Below, piece after piece: positions 56,165 through 64,000 of a stretch of DNA of 64,000 bases. Within the stretch, counting starts at the first letter, position 1, and each line of letters begins with the position of its first letter. The DNA lies in assembly GCF_023501975.1 (NCBI RefSeq), contig NZ_JAMFLH010000001.1, positions 247,481 to 311,480 of the forward strand. Reading direction: 5' to 3'. The notes under the pieces are model-generated. The model did no database searches, was not told where the DNA came from, and saw nothing but the letters and a program-made list of their open reading frames with translations. The DNA comes from Altererythrobacter sp. KTW20L (GTDB lineage Bacteria; Pseudomonadota; Alphaproteobacteria; Sphingomonadales; Sphingomonadaceae). The translations under genes were made by a program, and so were the position numbers.

Positions 56165-57625
56165 TCAGTTGTCCGTGCCCGAGTAGGGCAGCGAGTTCTC
56201 GAAAGTGCGGGTTTCTGGCAGCGGCTGGGGGGATGGAACTAGGCGCTTTGCCCCGCCATCCGCCTTGTGCAACGCGAACAGGTCATATGGCTCGCCATCG
56301 GCGGTGTAGGCTGCGTAGCGCAGTGTCCCGCCGTCGATCTCGATGACCTGGAAGAACTGGGTGTTTTCCGCCCGGCGGGCTAGCTCGACACCTGCTGGCT
56401 GGTAGTCGTCCCATCCATCGGCGCTAAATTCGTATTGTTTGGCGCCGGATACCGAATTGACGAACATGCTGGTGACGCCGCCTTCTCCCGCCACGGCATT
56501 GGCTACAGGAACCTGAGCCTCGTCGTCGCCGATGGCACCGCGCGCGTAGGTGTGGTCATGGCCCTGGAGCACCAGGTCCACCTTGTGCTTCAGCAAGACT
56601 GGCAGCAACACGTCGCGCACCCGCGGGTTGTCGCGATCCCGACCGGATGAGAAGACCGGATGGTGCATCGAAACCACGCGCCAGCGCGCATCACTCGCCG
56701 TCAGGCGCTCGTCCAGCCAGCGCGCCTGTTCGGTCATGTCGGCTTCGTTGCTGTTGAGGACGAATACGGATAGATCGGCCGAATAGCGCACTTCATAGAC
56801 CGTTTCGTGCAGGTCGGGCGAAAGGTCCTGTTCCACCGGCAGACGGAACTGCGGGCGCCACATGAACGACAACATGCGCTGGCGGTCGGCTTCGGTCAGG
56901 CCGAGCTGCTCGTATTCGTGGTTTCCGGTCACCGGGATCGCCGGGATCATGCCGTTGATGAACCCGCCAGCACGGAACCACTGCGCCCATTCCAGATCGC
57001 GCGAGGCGCGGTTCACCAGATCACCTGCGTGCAGGATAAAACGGGCATCGGGCGCGCTCTGGAACGCAGCGCGGATCACGCGGGGCCAGTGCGATGCGAT
57101 CCCGTTCTGCGCGTCGCCCAGGTAGATGAAACGCAGCGGACCGGACAGCGGCGCGGTGCGGGTCTGGAACCACTCGCTCCAGTTCCCGCCCGCCCCTTCG
57201 ACGCGGTAGGCATAGAGCGTGTCCGGTTGCAGGCCGTCGAACATCACCGAATGATAGGAGGCGCCCGGCAGGCCCTCGTTGTGGGTCACCGGGATGATGG
57301 TGCCCGCGCGGTTGAAGGTGGCGAGATCGATGGTCTCGCTGTCAGCCGCCACGCTGCGGGCCTGCTGGTCAAACCGCGCATCGGGCGTGGCAAGGGCAAT
57401 TTCCGCTGCCACCCCGGTGACACCGGCTGATGTCCGCCAGTTCACGCTGATCGTGGTGGCGGGATCACCGGCAAAGGTGCTCACGATCCGGTCCGGCCAA
57501 TCGCTGGCCTGTTGCCAGGGAGGTAGTTCCGGCCCGGCATGATGGTCGGATCCATGTGCCAGTGTGGTGGCCGGCAATGTCGCTGCAACCACTGCAGCGA
57601 CTGCACCTAATATCCTGATTCGCAT
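56165..57625 (-). CDS. Exported purple acid phosphatase-like metallophosphoesterase
   Basis: A 486-residue protein: signal MRIRILGAVAAVVAATLP to about LAHGSD, a fibronectin-III-like N-terminal domain (SVNWRTSAGVTG, VMFDGLQPDTLYAYRVEG), then the metallophosphatase core with IYLGDAQNG, ILHAGDLVNR, PVTGNHEYEQ, VVSMHHPVFSSG and LVLQGHDHTYARG. All five metal-binding motif blocks are present, though the Tyr of plant enzymes (GDxxY) is not evident at the first block. It opens an operon with the TonB receptor and the PHP protein. A CTGTCAT half-site (minus 57673-57667) lies in its leader. Confidence 0.88.
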   Translation of the reverse strand: MRIRILGAVAAVVAATLPATTLAHGSDHHAGPELPPWQQASDWPDRIVSTFAGDPATTISVNWRTSAGVTGVAAEIALATPDARFDQQARSVAADSETIDLATFNRAGTIIPVTHNEGLPGASYHSVMFDGLQPDTLYAYRVEGAGGNWSEWFQTRTAPLSGPLRFIYLGDAQNGIASHWPRVIRAAFQSAPDARFILHAGDLVNRASRDLEWAQWFRAGGFINGMIPAIPVTGNHEYEQLGLTEADRQRMLSFMWRPQFRLPVEQDLSPDLHETVYEVRYSADLSVFVLNSNEADMTEQARWLDERLTASDARWRVVSMHHPVFSSGRDRDNPRVRDVLLPVLLKHKVDLVLQGHDHTYARGAIGDDEAQVPVANAVAGEGGVTSMFVNSVSGAKQYEFSADGWDDYQPAGVELARRAENTQFFQVIEIDGGTLRYAAYTADGEPYDLFALHKADGGAKRLVPSPQPLPETRTFENSLPYSGTDN

Positions 57626-57655
57626 ACTCGCAACCCCTTATGTTGCGGTGCAGCT

Positions 57656-57673
57656 AGAGAAACGAAATGACAG
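57656..57673 (-). promoter_or_regulatory. Possible PhoB half-site upstream of the phosphatase operon
   Basis: On the minus strand CTGTCAT is followed after four bases by TTTCTCT. The first matches the PhoB-box half-site exactly; the second matches poorly. Phosphate control would suit the operon content, but one half-site is weak support. Confidence 0.25.
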
Positions 57674-57839
57674 ACTGGCGGCGTTTCAGCGTCGTCCAGA
57701 TGGCGAAATGATGTGAGAGTTGTGACGGGCCACCCTCAGCCCCACCTGATGCCTCAGGTCGCGGAGCGCACTCCCACCCGAGCAAGCGCAGGTTATGCGA
57801 ACACTAATGCTTGCCTCGTGGCGCAAGTCGAATGGAATG

Positions 57840-58228
57840 TCAGCTATGGCTGGGCGCGGTATTCGGTCCCAGGCTCTGGTGATCCAGCAGAAGACGGGGC
57901 GACCAGTGTATTCGAAATTGCCGCTGACACTCGCGGCTGCCTTGCTGCATGGCTCCCGCGCCGTGGCGGCACAGCCGATGACTATGTCTTTCCAAGTCGC
58001 CTGGATCACAACCGCTCGATGAGCACGCGCCAGTATGCCCGACTCGTGAACGAATGGGTCACGGCCATTGGGCTGCGTCGCACCAAGGATGCAATGATCT
58101 ACAGGGCCACTGGCAACCTGCGTGCGGTGCAGCTCCTGCTCGGACATGCGAAGATCGAGAACACCGTTCGCTATCTGGGCGTCGACCTTGAAGACGTACT
58201 TCCCCTTGCGAAGCGCACCGAAATCTGA
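57840..58228 (+). pseudogene. Tyrosine-recombinase (phage integrase) remnant
   Basis: Two frames together spell the C-terminal half of a short site-specific integrase. Frame one gives IRSQALVIQQKTGRPV (to about 57908); after a one-base loss at 57909-57910 frame two continues FEIAADTRGCLAAWL, RRGGTADDYVFPSR, MSTRQYARLVNEWVTAIGL, RRTKDAMIYRATGNLRAVQL and LLGHAKIENTVRYLGVDL. About ten residues including the YGTHSL block with the catalytic His are missing between AIGL and RRTK, and the N-terminal half is absent. The Tyr in TVRYLG remains. This is dead and marks a former mobile element. Confidence 0.8.
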
Positions 58229-58393
58229 AAATCAAAGCGGCGTCGGGCAACGCCCGATGGCCGCAATTGGCGGCAGTTGGAAGGATCAGATTCGGCAGGA
58301 ATTGGGGTGGTTAGTTGCCGTGTGCCCGCATCAAATCCAACGCGGCGGGTTCGATCCTCTCGCCGAAGTTCCAAAGCACTGCGTTACCTTCAG
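58229..58393. other. Stretch after the integrase remnant, with a tRNA 3'-end-like sequence
   Basis: GGGTTCGATCCTCT at 58347-58360 equals bases 50912-50926 of tRNA-Thr (GGGTTCGAATCCTCT) except for one missing A. It lies about 120 bases after the integrase remnant and could be a decayed right attachment site. Nothing else is recognised here. Confidence 0.35.
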
Positions 58394-58693
58394 TCAGCTC
58401 TGATAATGCGGCTGGCATGACAGGATGAGAGTGTGCCTAGGGACTGACGCCACAGCCAATTCGACCCATTCCATCCCGCCTTCGCTTACCAGTTGTATGA
58501 CTTCGGCTGGGCCGAGCCGCTGGACAGACCAAGGGCGCAGTTCGCAAACGTTGGCCAAACCGTAGCCACTGGTCACGAACAGGAAGCGCAAAGTCGAACT
58601 GACTTCCACAACATATTCTCCGCCTGCGTCGGCCTTCCAGCACGTCACGGCCAGCCCGCGATGCGGAAAGATCCCCGCCCGCTTGCGCCACAT
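58394..58693 (-). CDS. Hypothetical protein, doubtful (about 99 residues)
   Basis: The frame reads MWRKRAGIFPHRGLAVTCW, then EYVVEVSSTLRFLFVTSGYG, LANVCELRPWSVQRLG and VIQLVSEGGMEWVELAV. The composition is protein-like and the frame extends to 58804, but no ribosome site is clear and I recognise no family. It sits between the integrase remnant and the acyl-CoA synthetase remnant, so it may be another decayed gene. Confidence 0.3.
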   Translation of the reverse strand: MWRKRAGIFPHRGLAVTCWKADAGGEYVVEVSSTLRFLFVTSGYGLANVCELRPWSVQRLGPAEVIQLVSEGGMEWVELAVASVPRHTLILSCQPHYQS

Positions 58694-58775
58694 CCCGGGC
58701 TGATCTGCGTGCTCCCATCCAAGTGCGGTTGGGCATCGCCTCGGATGCCGCCGAGCGTAAAAGTGATGGCCGTGG

Positions 58776-58991
58776 TTAGCGGGTAGCCGATGAAGGGGCC
58801 TCACGCCCCAGCCAGATCATCGCCGTTTGCGCGCCGTGCCCCGCACCAACATGCCGGTCCACCGCTTCATGCGCGACATTGAGCCCGCCGCCCGGCAGCC
58901 CGTCCAACCGCGCCCGCGCCGCATCCCAGCCCGCTGCCATCGGCAAAAGACCCTCGGGCTGCGCTACCTTGGCAATGATTTCATAAGCCAT
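58776..58991 (-). pseudogene. Truncated acyl-CoA (acetyl-CoA) synthetase N terminus
   Basis: A 71-residue frame with its own ribosome site (GGGAGTGG) reads MAYEIIAKVAQPEGLLP, then WDAARARLDGLPGGGLNVAH and EAVDRHVGAGHGAQ. AARARLDGLPGGGLNVAHEAVDRH is (in parts) the conserved N-terminal segment of AMP-forming acetyl-CoA-synthetase-like enzymes of about 600 residues. The frame stops right after WLGREAP, so nearly the whole adenylation domain is lost. It is probably left over from a deletion at the island edge. Confidence 0.6.
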
Positions 58992-59206
58992 CGTCCACTC
59001 CCGGAGTGATGATCAATAGCACCCGCCGCCAATTCATAGTAACAAAGGACGGACGGCCATTGATTGCGCGGAGTCAAAGCACCTCGCCTCCGTTCAATAT
59101 AGCACACCGGTTCATTCTCATCGCATCAAGCTGGGGATTTGGCGGATGTGAATTCCGGCAGATGAGGTTCGTTTGATTTTGAGCGATTACAGGGAAGGAT
59201 GTTCCC
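58992..59206. promoter_or_regulatory. Leader region of the NfeD, slipin and ppsA operon
   Basis: 215 bases divergent between the synthetase remnant and the NfeD gene. AT-rich patches at 59150-59190 precede the GGGAAGGA ribosome site. No canonical FNR/FixK box (TTGAT-N4-ATCAA) was found. Confidence 0.3.
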
Positions 59207-60586
59207 ATGGACAGGTCAGAACGCGTTGCACCATTGCGATGGCTGTTCGTCCTTTGCCTGCTGGTTGGACTATGGCAGCCCTTTGCCCGCGCTGACGGTC
59301 AGGGCACCGATCATCAGGTTCCCGTCCTCACGATAGAGGGGGCCATCGGCCCGGCCACGGCCGACTACATCGTAAAGGGGATCGCAGCGGCCGGGCTGGA
59401 TGGCAGCCAGTTCATGGTTATCCGCATGGATACGCCAGGCGGACTCGACACATCCATGCGCGAGATCATCCGGGCGATCGTCAATTCCCCAAAGCCGGTC
59501 GTCACCTATGTCAGCCCCAGCGGAGGCCGGGCGGCCAGCGCCGGTGCCTTGATCCTGACAGCCAGTCATGTGGCGGCCATGGCTCCAGGGACCAATGTCG
59601 GCGCTGCCACACCCGTACAACTGGGGGCGCCCGGTCCCGATACGATACCCGGTGCAGACGAGGATGCTGGCACCGAAGGAGGATCCAGCGCTGGCAGCGC
59701 GAGCGACGCCAAGGCGCTGAACGACGCCATCGCCTATATCCGTTCACTCGCAGAAATGCGGGGCCGCAACCCGGACTGGGCCGAGGCAGCCGTGCGCGAT
59801 GCGGCAAGCCTTTCTGCACAATCGGCCCTGCAGCAAAACGTAATCGATATCGTTGCCTCGGACGACGCCGATCTGCTGGTCCAACTAAACGGCAGGAACG
59901 TAATGGTCGGCGGAGGAGAAGTTACTCTCGACACAAGCAATGTGGCTCTCAGCGAGGTTGCCCCCAATTGGCGCACGCAGTTGTTAAGCGCGATCACCAA
60001 CCCCAACATTGCGCTGATCCTGCTGATGATCGGTGCCTATGGGCTGCTGTTCGAGTTCATGAGTCCAGGCGCACTCTATCCCGGGACTATCGGGGCGATA
60101 TGCCTGCTGGTTGGCCTCTATGCCCTGTCCGTACTGCCCGTGAATTATGCCGGGATAGCCCTGATACTACTCGGAATGGCCCTGATGGCAGCCGAAGCAT
60201 TCTCGCCATCCTTTGGCATATTGGGAATTGGCGGTGTCATTGCCCTGGCACTGGGTGCCGCCATCCTGTTCGATACCGACATCCCGGAGTTTCGCGTCGC
60301 CCTGCCCGTTCTTGGCGCGATCATTGCTGCGAGCATGGGAATGACCTTGCTGACCGCCCGGCTGGCTTTGCGATCACGCCGCAGCAAAGTGGTCAGCGGA
60401 CGCGAGGAGATGATCGGAGCGACAGGGCGCGTATCGGACTGGGATGGCTCAAGCGGTCACATCCACACTCACGGTGAGCGCTGGCAGGCCAATGGTCCCG
60501 ATAACCTCAACACCGGCCAGCCTGTGCGTGTGGTCGGCCTCGACGGACTGACCCTGGCAGTCGAACCTATCACCCGGGATCGCTAA
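59207..60586 (+). CDS. NfeD-family membrane-bound ClpP-class serine protease
   Basis: A 459-residue protein of the long NfeD type. Signal peptide (MDRSERVAPLRWLFVLCLLV), then a ClpP/SppA-fold protease domain: VLTIEGAIGPATADYIVKGI, MDTPGGLDTSMREII, and SGGRAASAGALILTA with the catalytic Ser; the Lys is in SDAKALNDAIAYI. A Gly/Ser/Asp-rich insert lies between. Next come four membrane helices (residues about 265-390) and a C-terminal OB-fold NfeD domain (EMIGATGRVSDWDG). In archaeal and bacterial systems this protease cuts the C-terminal end of the partner stomatin, which is the next gene 12 bases on. Confidence 0.92.
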   Translation: MDRSERVAPLRWLFVLCLLVGLWQPFARADGQGTDHQVPVLTIEGAIGPATADYIVKGIAAAGLDGSQFMVIRMDTPGGLDTSMREIIRAIVNSPKPVVTYVSPSGGRAASAGALILTASHVAAMAPGTNVGAATPVQLGAPGPDTIPGADEDAGTEGGSSAGSASDAKALNDAIAYIRSLAEMRGRNPDWAEAAVRDAASLSAQSALQQNVIDIVASDDADLLVQLNGRNVMVGGGEVTLDTSNVALSEVAPNWRTQLLSAITNPNIALILLMIGAYGLLFEFMSPGALYPGTIGAICLLVGLYALSVLPVNYAGIALILLGMALMAAEAFSPSFGILGIGGVIALALGAAILFDTDIPEFRVALPVLGAIIAASMGMTLLTARLALRSRRSKVVSGREEMIGATGRVSDWDGSSGHIHTHGERWQANGPDNLNTGQPVRVVGLDGLTLAVEPITRDR

Positions 60587-60598
60587 AGGAGACAAGTC

Positions 60599-61366
60599 AT
60601 GCCCATGCTCGGTGACCTCGCATTCTATGTGCCACTGATTCTTATCGCGCTGATCATCCTGATGGCAGCGATAAAGATCCTCCGCGAGTACGAGCGCGGC
60701 GTTATTTTCACGCTGGGACGATTCACCGGGGTCAAAGGCCCCGGCCTGATCTTGCTGATTCCCTTCGTCCAGCAAATGGTGCGGATAGACCTGCGCACCA
60801 TCGTACTCGACGTTCCGACCCAGGACGTGATCTCGCGCGACAATGTCTCGGTAAAGGTCAACGCGGTGATCTATTTCAGGGTCATTGCGCCCGATCTGGC
60901 GACCATCCAGGTCGAAAACTTCATGCAGGCAACCAGCGAACTTGCACAAACCACGCTGCGTTCGGTTCTCGGCAAGCATGAACTCGACGAGATGCTGGCC
61001 GAACGCGACAAGCTCAATGCCGACATTCAGGAAATCCTTGATGCGCAGACCGATGCATGGGGCATCAAGGTCGCCAACGTGGAGATAAAGCACGTCGACA
61101 TCGATGAATCGATGGTCAGGGCGATCGCCCGTCAGGCCGAAGCGGAGCGCGAACGGCGGGCCAAGGTAATCAATGCCGAAGGTGAACAGCAGGCCGCGCA
61201 AAAGCTGTTGGAGGCTGCGGAAATCCTCGGCCAGCGTCCGGAAGCGATGCAGCTGCGGTATCTGTCCACACTCAATGTGATCGCCGGGGAGCGGACCTCC
61301 ACCATTGTCTTCCCCTTCCCGCTTGAGTTCATGGACCTGCTGAAAGGCATCAAACCAAAGGCATGA
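60599..61366 (+). CDS. Slipin/stomatin-like SPFH protein
   Basis: A 255-residue SPFH protein: one N-terminal membrane segment ([20 protein letters not shown]), then [48 protein letters not shown], and a coiled-coil Ala/Glu stretch ([20 protein letters not shown]) ending in [14 protein letters not shown]. The TIVFPFP sequence is the substrate-like C-terminal hydrophobic segment for NfeD protease. GGAG precedes the ATG. It forms a standard two-gene unit with NfeD that organises membrane microdomains and responds to stress. Confidence 0.94.
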   Translation: MPMLGDLAFYVPLILIALIILMAAIKILREYERGVIFTLGRFTGVKGPGLILLIPFVQQMVRIDLRTIVLDVPTQDVISRDNVSVKVNAVIYFRVIAPDLATIQVENFMQATSELAQTTLRSVLGKHELDEMLAERDKLNADIQEILDAQTDAWGIKVANVEIKHVDIDESMVRAIARQAEAERERRAKVINAEGEQQAAQKLLEAAEILGQRPEAMQLRYLSTLNVIAGERTSTIVFPFPLEFMDLLKGIKPKA

Positions 61367-61423
61367 ACCGGGACCATTCCCGGTCGCATTGCGGCATCAT
61401 TGAACCTTGGAGAGCACCCGAAC

Positions 61424-63820
61424 ATGACAAACAGCCTGGCTGATCCCAAAGTCCGCTGGTTCGGCGACATCGCCATTACCGATATTCCCTCCGTGGGCGG
61501 CAAGAACGCCTCTCTCGGCGAGCTTCTCCGCGAGCTCGGCAAGGCTGGCGTGCGTGTGCCGAACGGCTTTGCAACTACTGCCCAGGCCTATCGGCAGTTT
61601 GTTGCAACAAGCGATCTTGAGCCCGCGATGCGGGCCCACATCGGGCGATACCGATCAGGGGAAGAAACGCTGCAGGATGCAGGCCATGCGATCCGCGCGC
61701 TGGTTCTGGCCAGCCCGCTGCCCGGGGATTTTGCTGTACAGATCCGGGAAGCCTACCGCTCGCTTGCCCAAAGCACGCAGACCAGGGATCCGTCTGTTGC
61801 AGTACGCAGCAGCGCCACCGCGGAAGATCTCCCGGATGCCAGTTTTGCCGGTCAGCATGAGACCTTCCTCAACGTTCGCGGCGAAGAGGCCCTGCTTGAC
61901 GCCTGCCTGCGTTGCTTCGCGTCGCTCTTCACCGATCGCGCGATCAGTTACCGCGAGACCAAGGGCTTCGATCACTTTGCCGTCGCGCTGTCGGTGGGGG
62001 TGCAGCAAATGGTCCGGTCCGACCTTGCCGGCTCGGGCGTGATGTTCACTATCGATACGGAATCCGGTTTTCCCGGCATTGCCGCCATCAGCGCAGCCTG
62101 GGGACTGGGAGAAACCATCGTGCAGGGAGCGGTAAACCCCGACCGCTACGTCGTATTCAAGCCTCTGCTCGGCACTCCCGGTGCGCGCCCGATCATCGAG
62201 AAGGCGCTCGGCGACAAGGCCATCCGCATGATCTACGCCGAGGAAGGGGGCCACCAGACCCGGATCGTGCCCACCACTCCGGCCGAGCGCCAGTCCTTTG
62301 TGCTGGGCGATGAGGAGATCCTTGAACTGGGCCGCTGGGCGGTTGCCGTGGAGAGGCATTATGGCCGGGCCATGGACCTGGAATGGGCCAAGGACGGCGT
62401 AAACGGCCTGCTTTACCTCGTGCAGGCCCGCCCGGAAACCATACATGGTGATGGCAGCCAGTCGAGCTTCCGGCGTTACACTCTGAAGTCGGACGCCACC
62501 CCTGTCCTTTCCGGCGTCGCCATCGGCAGCGCCATCGCCAACGGCAAAGTCTGCCTTATCCGTGATGCTTCCGACATCGCCCATTTTCAGGACGGTGCAA
62601 TCCTCGTTACCGGTAACACCGATCCCGATTGGGTGCCGATCATGAAGCGTGCAGCCGGCATCGTGACCGATCGCGGGGGCAGCACCAGTCATGCTGCCAT
62701 TGTCAGCCGGGAACTTGGCGTTCCGGCCGTGGTCGGCATCGGCAACGCAACATCGGTTCTGCACGACGGCCAGGAAATCACGCTGTCCTGCGCCAGCGGT
62801 GAAAAAGGGCTGATCTTTGAAGGGCTGCTCGACTACGCCGCCGAGGACATCGATCTATCTGTCATTCCCGAGACCCGCACCGAGATCATGCTCAACATTG
62901 CCGATCCGGCAGCGGCTTTCCAGTGGTGGCGCTTGCCGGCGAAGGGGGTGGGTCTTGCCAGGATGGAATTCATTATCAACAACCTGATAAAGGTCCATCC
63001 CATGGCGCTGTTGCACCCGGACCGGGTGTCCGCGACCGACAACCGCCGGATCCGGGAACTGGTCCGGGGACACGCCAACCCGGCCGATTACTTTGTGGAA
63101 ACGCTGGCGCGCGGCATTGGCCGGCTCGCCGCTCCGTTCTTTCCCCATCCGGCAATTGTCCGGCTCAGCGACTTCAAGAGCAACGAATATGCTCACCTTG
63201 TCGGTGGCGAGGCCTTCGAACCCAAGGAAGAGAACCCGATGCTCGGCTTCCGGGGAGCCTCACGCTACTACGACGAACGCTACCGCGACGGCTTTGCGCT
63301 GGAATGCCGCGCGCTGCGCAAGGTGCGCGAGGAAATGGGTTTTGCCAACGTCATCGTCATGGTGCCGTTCTGCCGGACACCGGCAGAAGCCGACCGGGTC
63401 CTGGAAGTCATGGCGGAGAATGGCCTTCGCCGCGGCGAAAGCGGGCTACAGGTTTACATGATGTGCGAGATCCCATCGAACATCATCCTGGCGGAGCAAT
63501 TCGCGCAGAGGTTTGACGGATTCTCGATCGGATCGAACGACCTTACCCAGCTGCTGCTCGGCGTCGACCGCGATTCAGAGCTGCTCGCTACCATGTTCGA
63601 TGAGCGCGATCCGGCAGTGTTGCATGCAATTGCCGAAGCCATAGGCAAGGTGCACGCCGCCGGTATCAAGATCGGCATTTGCGGCCAGGCGCCCAGCAAC
63701 TATCCCGATTTCGCCGAATTCCTGGTGCGCGAAGGGATCGACTCGATCTCGCTCAATCCCGACAGCTTCGTGAAGACCTGTTCCGTCATAGCTGCCGCAG
63801 AAGTTTCTGCCGTATCGTGA
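61424..63820 (+). CDS. ppsA: Phosphoenolpyruvate synthase
   Basis: A 798-residue PpsA, the usual length. The N-terminal ATP-grasp domain has VRWFGDIAITDIPSVGGKNA, VRSSATAEDLPDASFAGQHE and LEWAKDGVNGLLYLVQARPE; the swivelling phospho-His domain has DRGGSTSHAAIVSRELGVPA; the TIM-barrel PEP domain has LARMEFIINNL, NEYAHLVGG, MVPFCRT, GSNDLTQLLLGVDRDS and GICGQAPSNYP. It makes phosphoenolpyruvate from pyruvate and ATP for gluconeogenesis. GGAGAG lies about nine bases before the ATG at 61424. It follows the slipin gene by 57 bases, an unusual neighbour. Confidence 0.95.
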   Translation: MTNSLADPKVRWFGDIAITDIPSVGGKNASLGELLRELGKAGVRVPNGFATTAQAYRQFVATSDLEPAMRAHIGRYRSGEETLQDAGHAIRALVLASPLPGDFAVQIREAYRSLAQSTQTRDPSVAVRSSATAEDLPDASFAGQHETFLNVRGEEALLDACLRCFASLFTDRAISYRETKGFDHFAVALSVGVQQMVRSDLAGSGVMFTIDTESGFPGIAAISAAWGLGETIVQGAVNPDRYVVFKPLLGTPGARPIIEKALGDKAIRMIYAEEGGHQTRIVPTTPAERQSFVLGDEEILELGRWAVAVERHYGRAMDLEWAKDGVNGLLYLVQARPETIHGDGSQSSFRRYTLKSDATPVLSGVAIGSAIANGKVCLIRDASDIAHFQDGAILVTGNTDPDWVPIMKRAAGIVTDRGGSTSHAAIVSRELGVPAVVGIGNATSVLHDGQEITLSCASGEKGLIFEGLLDYAAEDIDLSVIPETRTEIMLNIADPAAAFQWWRLPAKGVGLARMEFIINNLIKVHPMALLHPDRVSATDNRRIRELVRGHANPADYFVETLARGIGRLAAPFFPHPAIVRLSDFKSNEYAHLVGGEAFEPKEENPMLGFRGASRYYDERYRDGFALECRALRKVREEMGFANVIVMVPFCRTPAEADRVLEVMAENGLRRGESGLQVYMMCEIPSNIILAEQFAQRFDGFSIGSNDLTQLLLGVDRDSELLATMFDERDPAVLHAIAEAIGKVHAAGIKIGICGQAPSNYPDFAEFLVREGIDSISLNPDSFVKTCSVIAAAEVSAVS

Positions 63821-64000
63821 ATTGCCGGGCAATCGCCAGGGCGAGCTGGCGCCGAACGCCGTATCTGCGGAGCCTCGCATTGCGACAAGGCCGAGGAGTG
63901 GATTCCCCCGGTCACAGCAAGCAGGGAACGTAGTCGGCGGCGGCATCCTTGTCGCTATGGTCTATTGGCTTGTGTGTCTTCTCCCAGGAAGGCAGTAAAT

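Noticed and set aside
59058..59078. TTGAT...GTCAA as an FNR/FixK box ahead of the NfeD operon
   Set aside because: The half-sites are spaced too far apart for the consensus with four bases between.

Overview
The window looks like a chromosomal segment of an aerobic alphaproteobacterium of the order Sphingomonadales (Erythrobacteraceae or Sphingomonadaceae type). This is inferred from the high GC content with GC-rich third positions, three large TonB-dependent receptors, many secreted hydrolases and oxidoreductases, aromatic catabolism (PobA), a GC-rich hairpin repeat of sphingomonad style, and NTGA stop/start overlaps between genes. No database search was possible, so the taxon is an inference.

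Layout. 1-2406 (minus): HupE/UreJ-like membrane protein, metallo-beta-lactamase-fold protein and the start of an XdhC-family gene, tightly packed. 2555-7214 (plus): a MacAB/TolC-type tripartite efflux operon (outer membrane factor, adaptor, ABC ATPase, ABC permease). 7225-8333: hairpin repeats, a pirin and a possible small membrane protein. 8337-19525: an extracytoplasmic oxidation and hydrolysis region. It holds an unknown exported protein, two tandem MarR regulators, a lipoprotein PQQ dehydrogenase with a C-terminal cytochrome c domain, a protein with two copies of one domain, an OmpA-like protein, a di-haem cytochrome, an alpha/beta hydrolase and a CocE/S15-type hydrolase.

19623-32464 is the most distinctive part. 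A nine-gene minus-strand unit runs TonB receptor, CapA-like metallophosphatase, TRAP DctQ and DctM, 2-hydroxyacyl-CoA dehydratase-like subunit, fused double CaiB/BaiF CoA-transferase, second dehydratase-like subunit, TRAP DctP lipoprotein, and single CaiB/BaiF CoA-transferase. Most junctions are 4-nt overlaps. A GntR/FCD regulator is divergent at its head. A 15-nt motif (14/15 identical) occurs both in that divergent promoter and in the gap before the CocE hydrolase gene, suggesting one regulon: take up an acid or ester, cleave it, add CoA, then dehydrate or reduce it.

32493-46285: an aromatic pair (aldehyde dehydrogenase and PobA) with a divergent MFS transporter; the conserved tesA/ybbA/ybbP arrangement; a membrane protein; a second TonB receptor with a clear terminator; and the GTPase TypA/BipA. 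46305-50767: an HpcH/HpaI aldolase whose frame appears broken at a C-tract, an intergenic region with GTGTCAC palindromes, a glycosyltransferase, RarA and a DUF429-like protein. 50862-50937 is tRNA-Thr(TGT).

50938-58991 looks like an old island. It carries a phosphoester operon (purple acid phosphatase-like protein, TonB receptor with a carboxypeptidase-regulatory-like domain, PHP phosphoesterase), then a decayed integrase, a degenerate copy of the tRNA 3' end and a truncated acyl-CoA synthetase remnant. 59207-63820 is an NfeD, slipin and phosphoenolpyruvate synthase operon. The last 180 bases show no gene.
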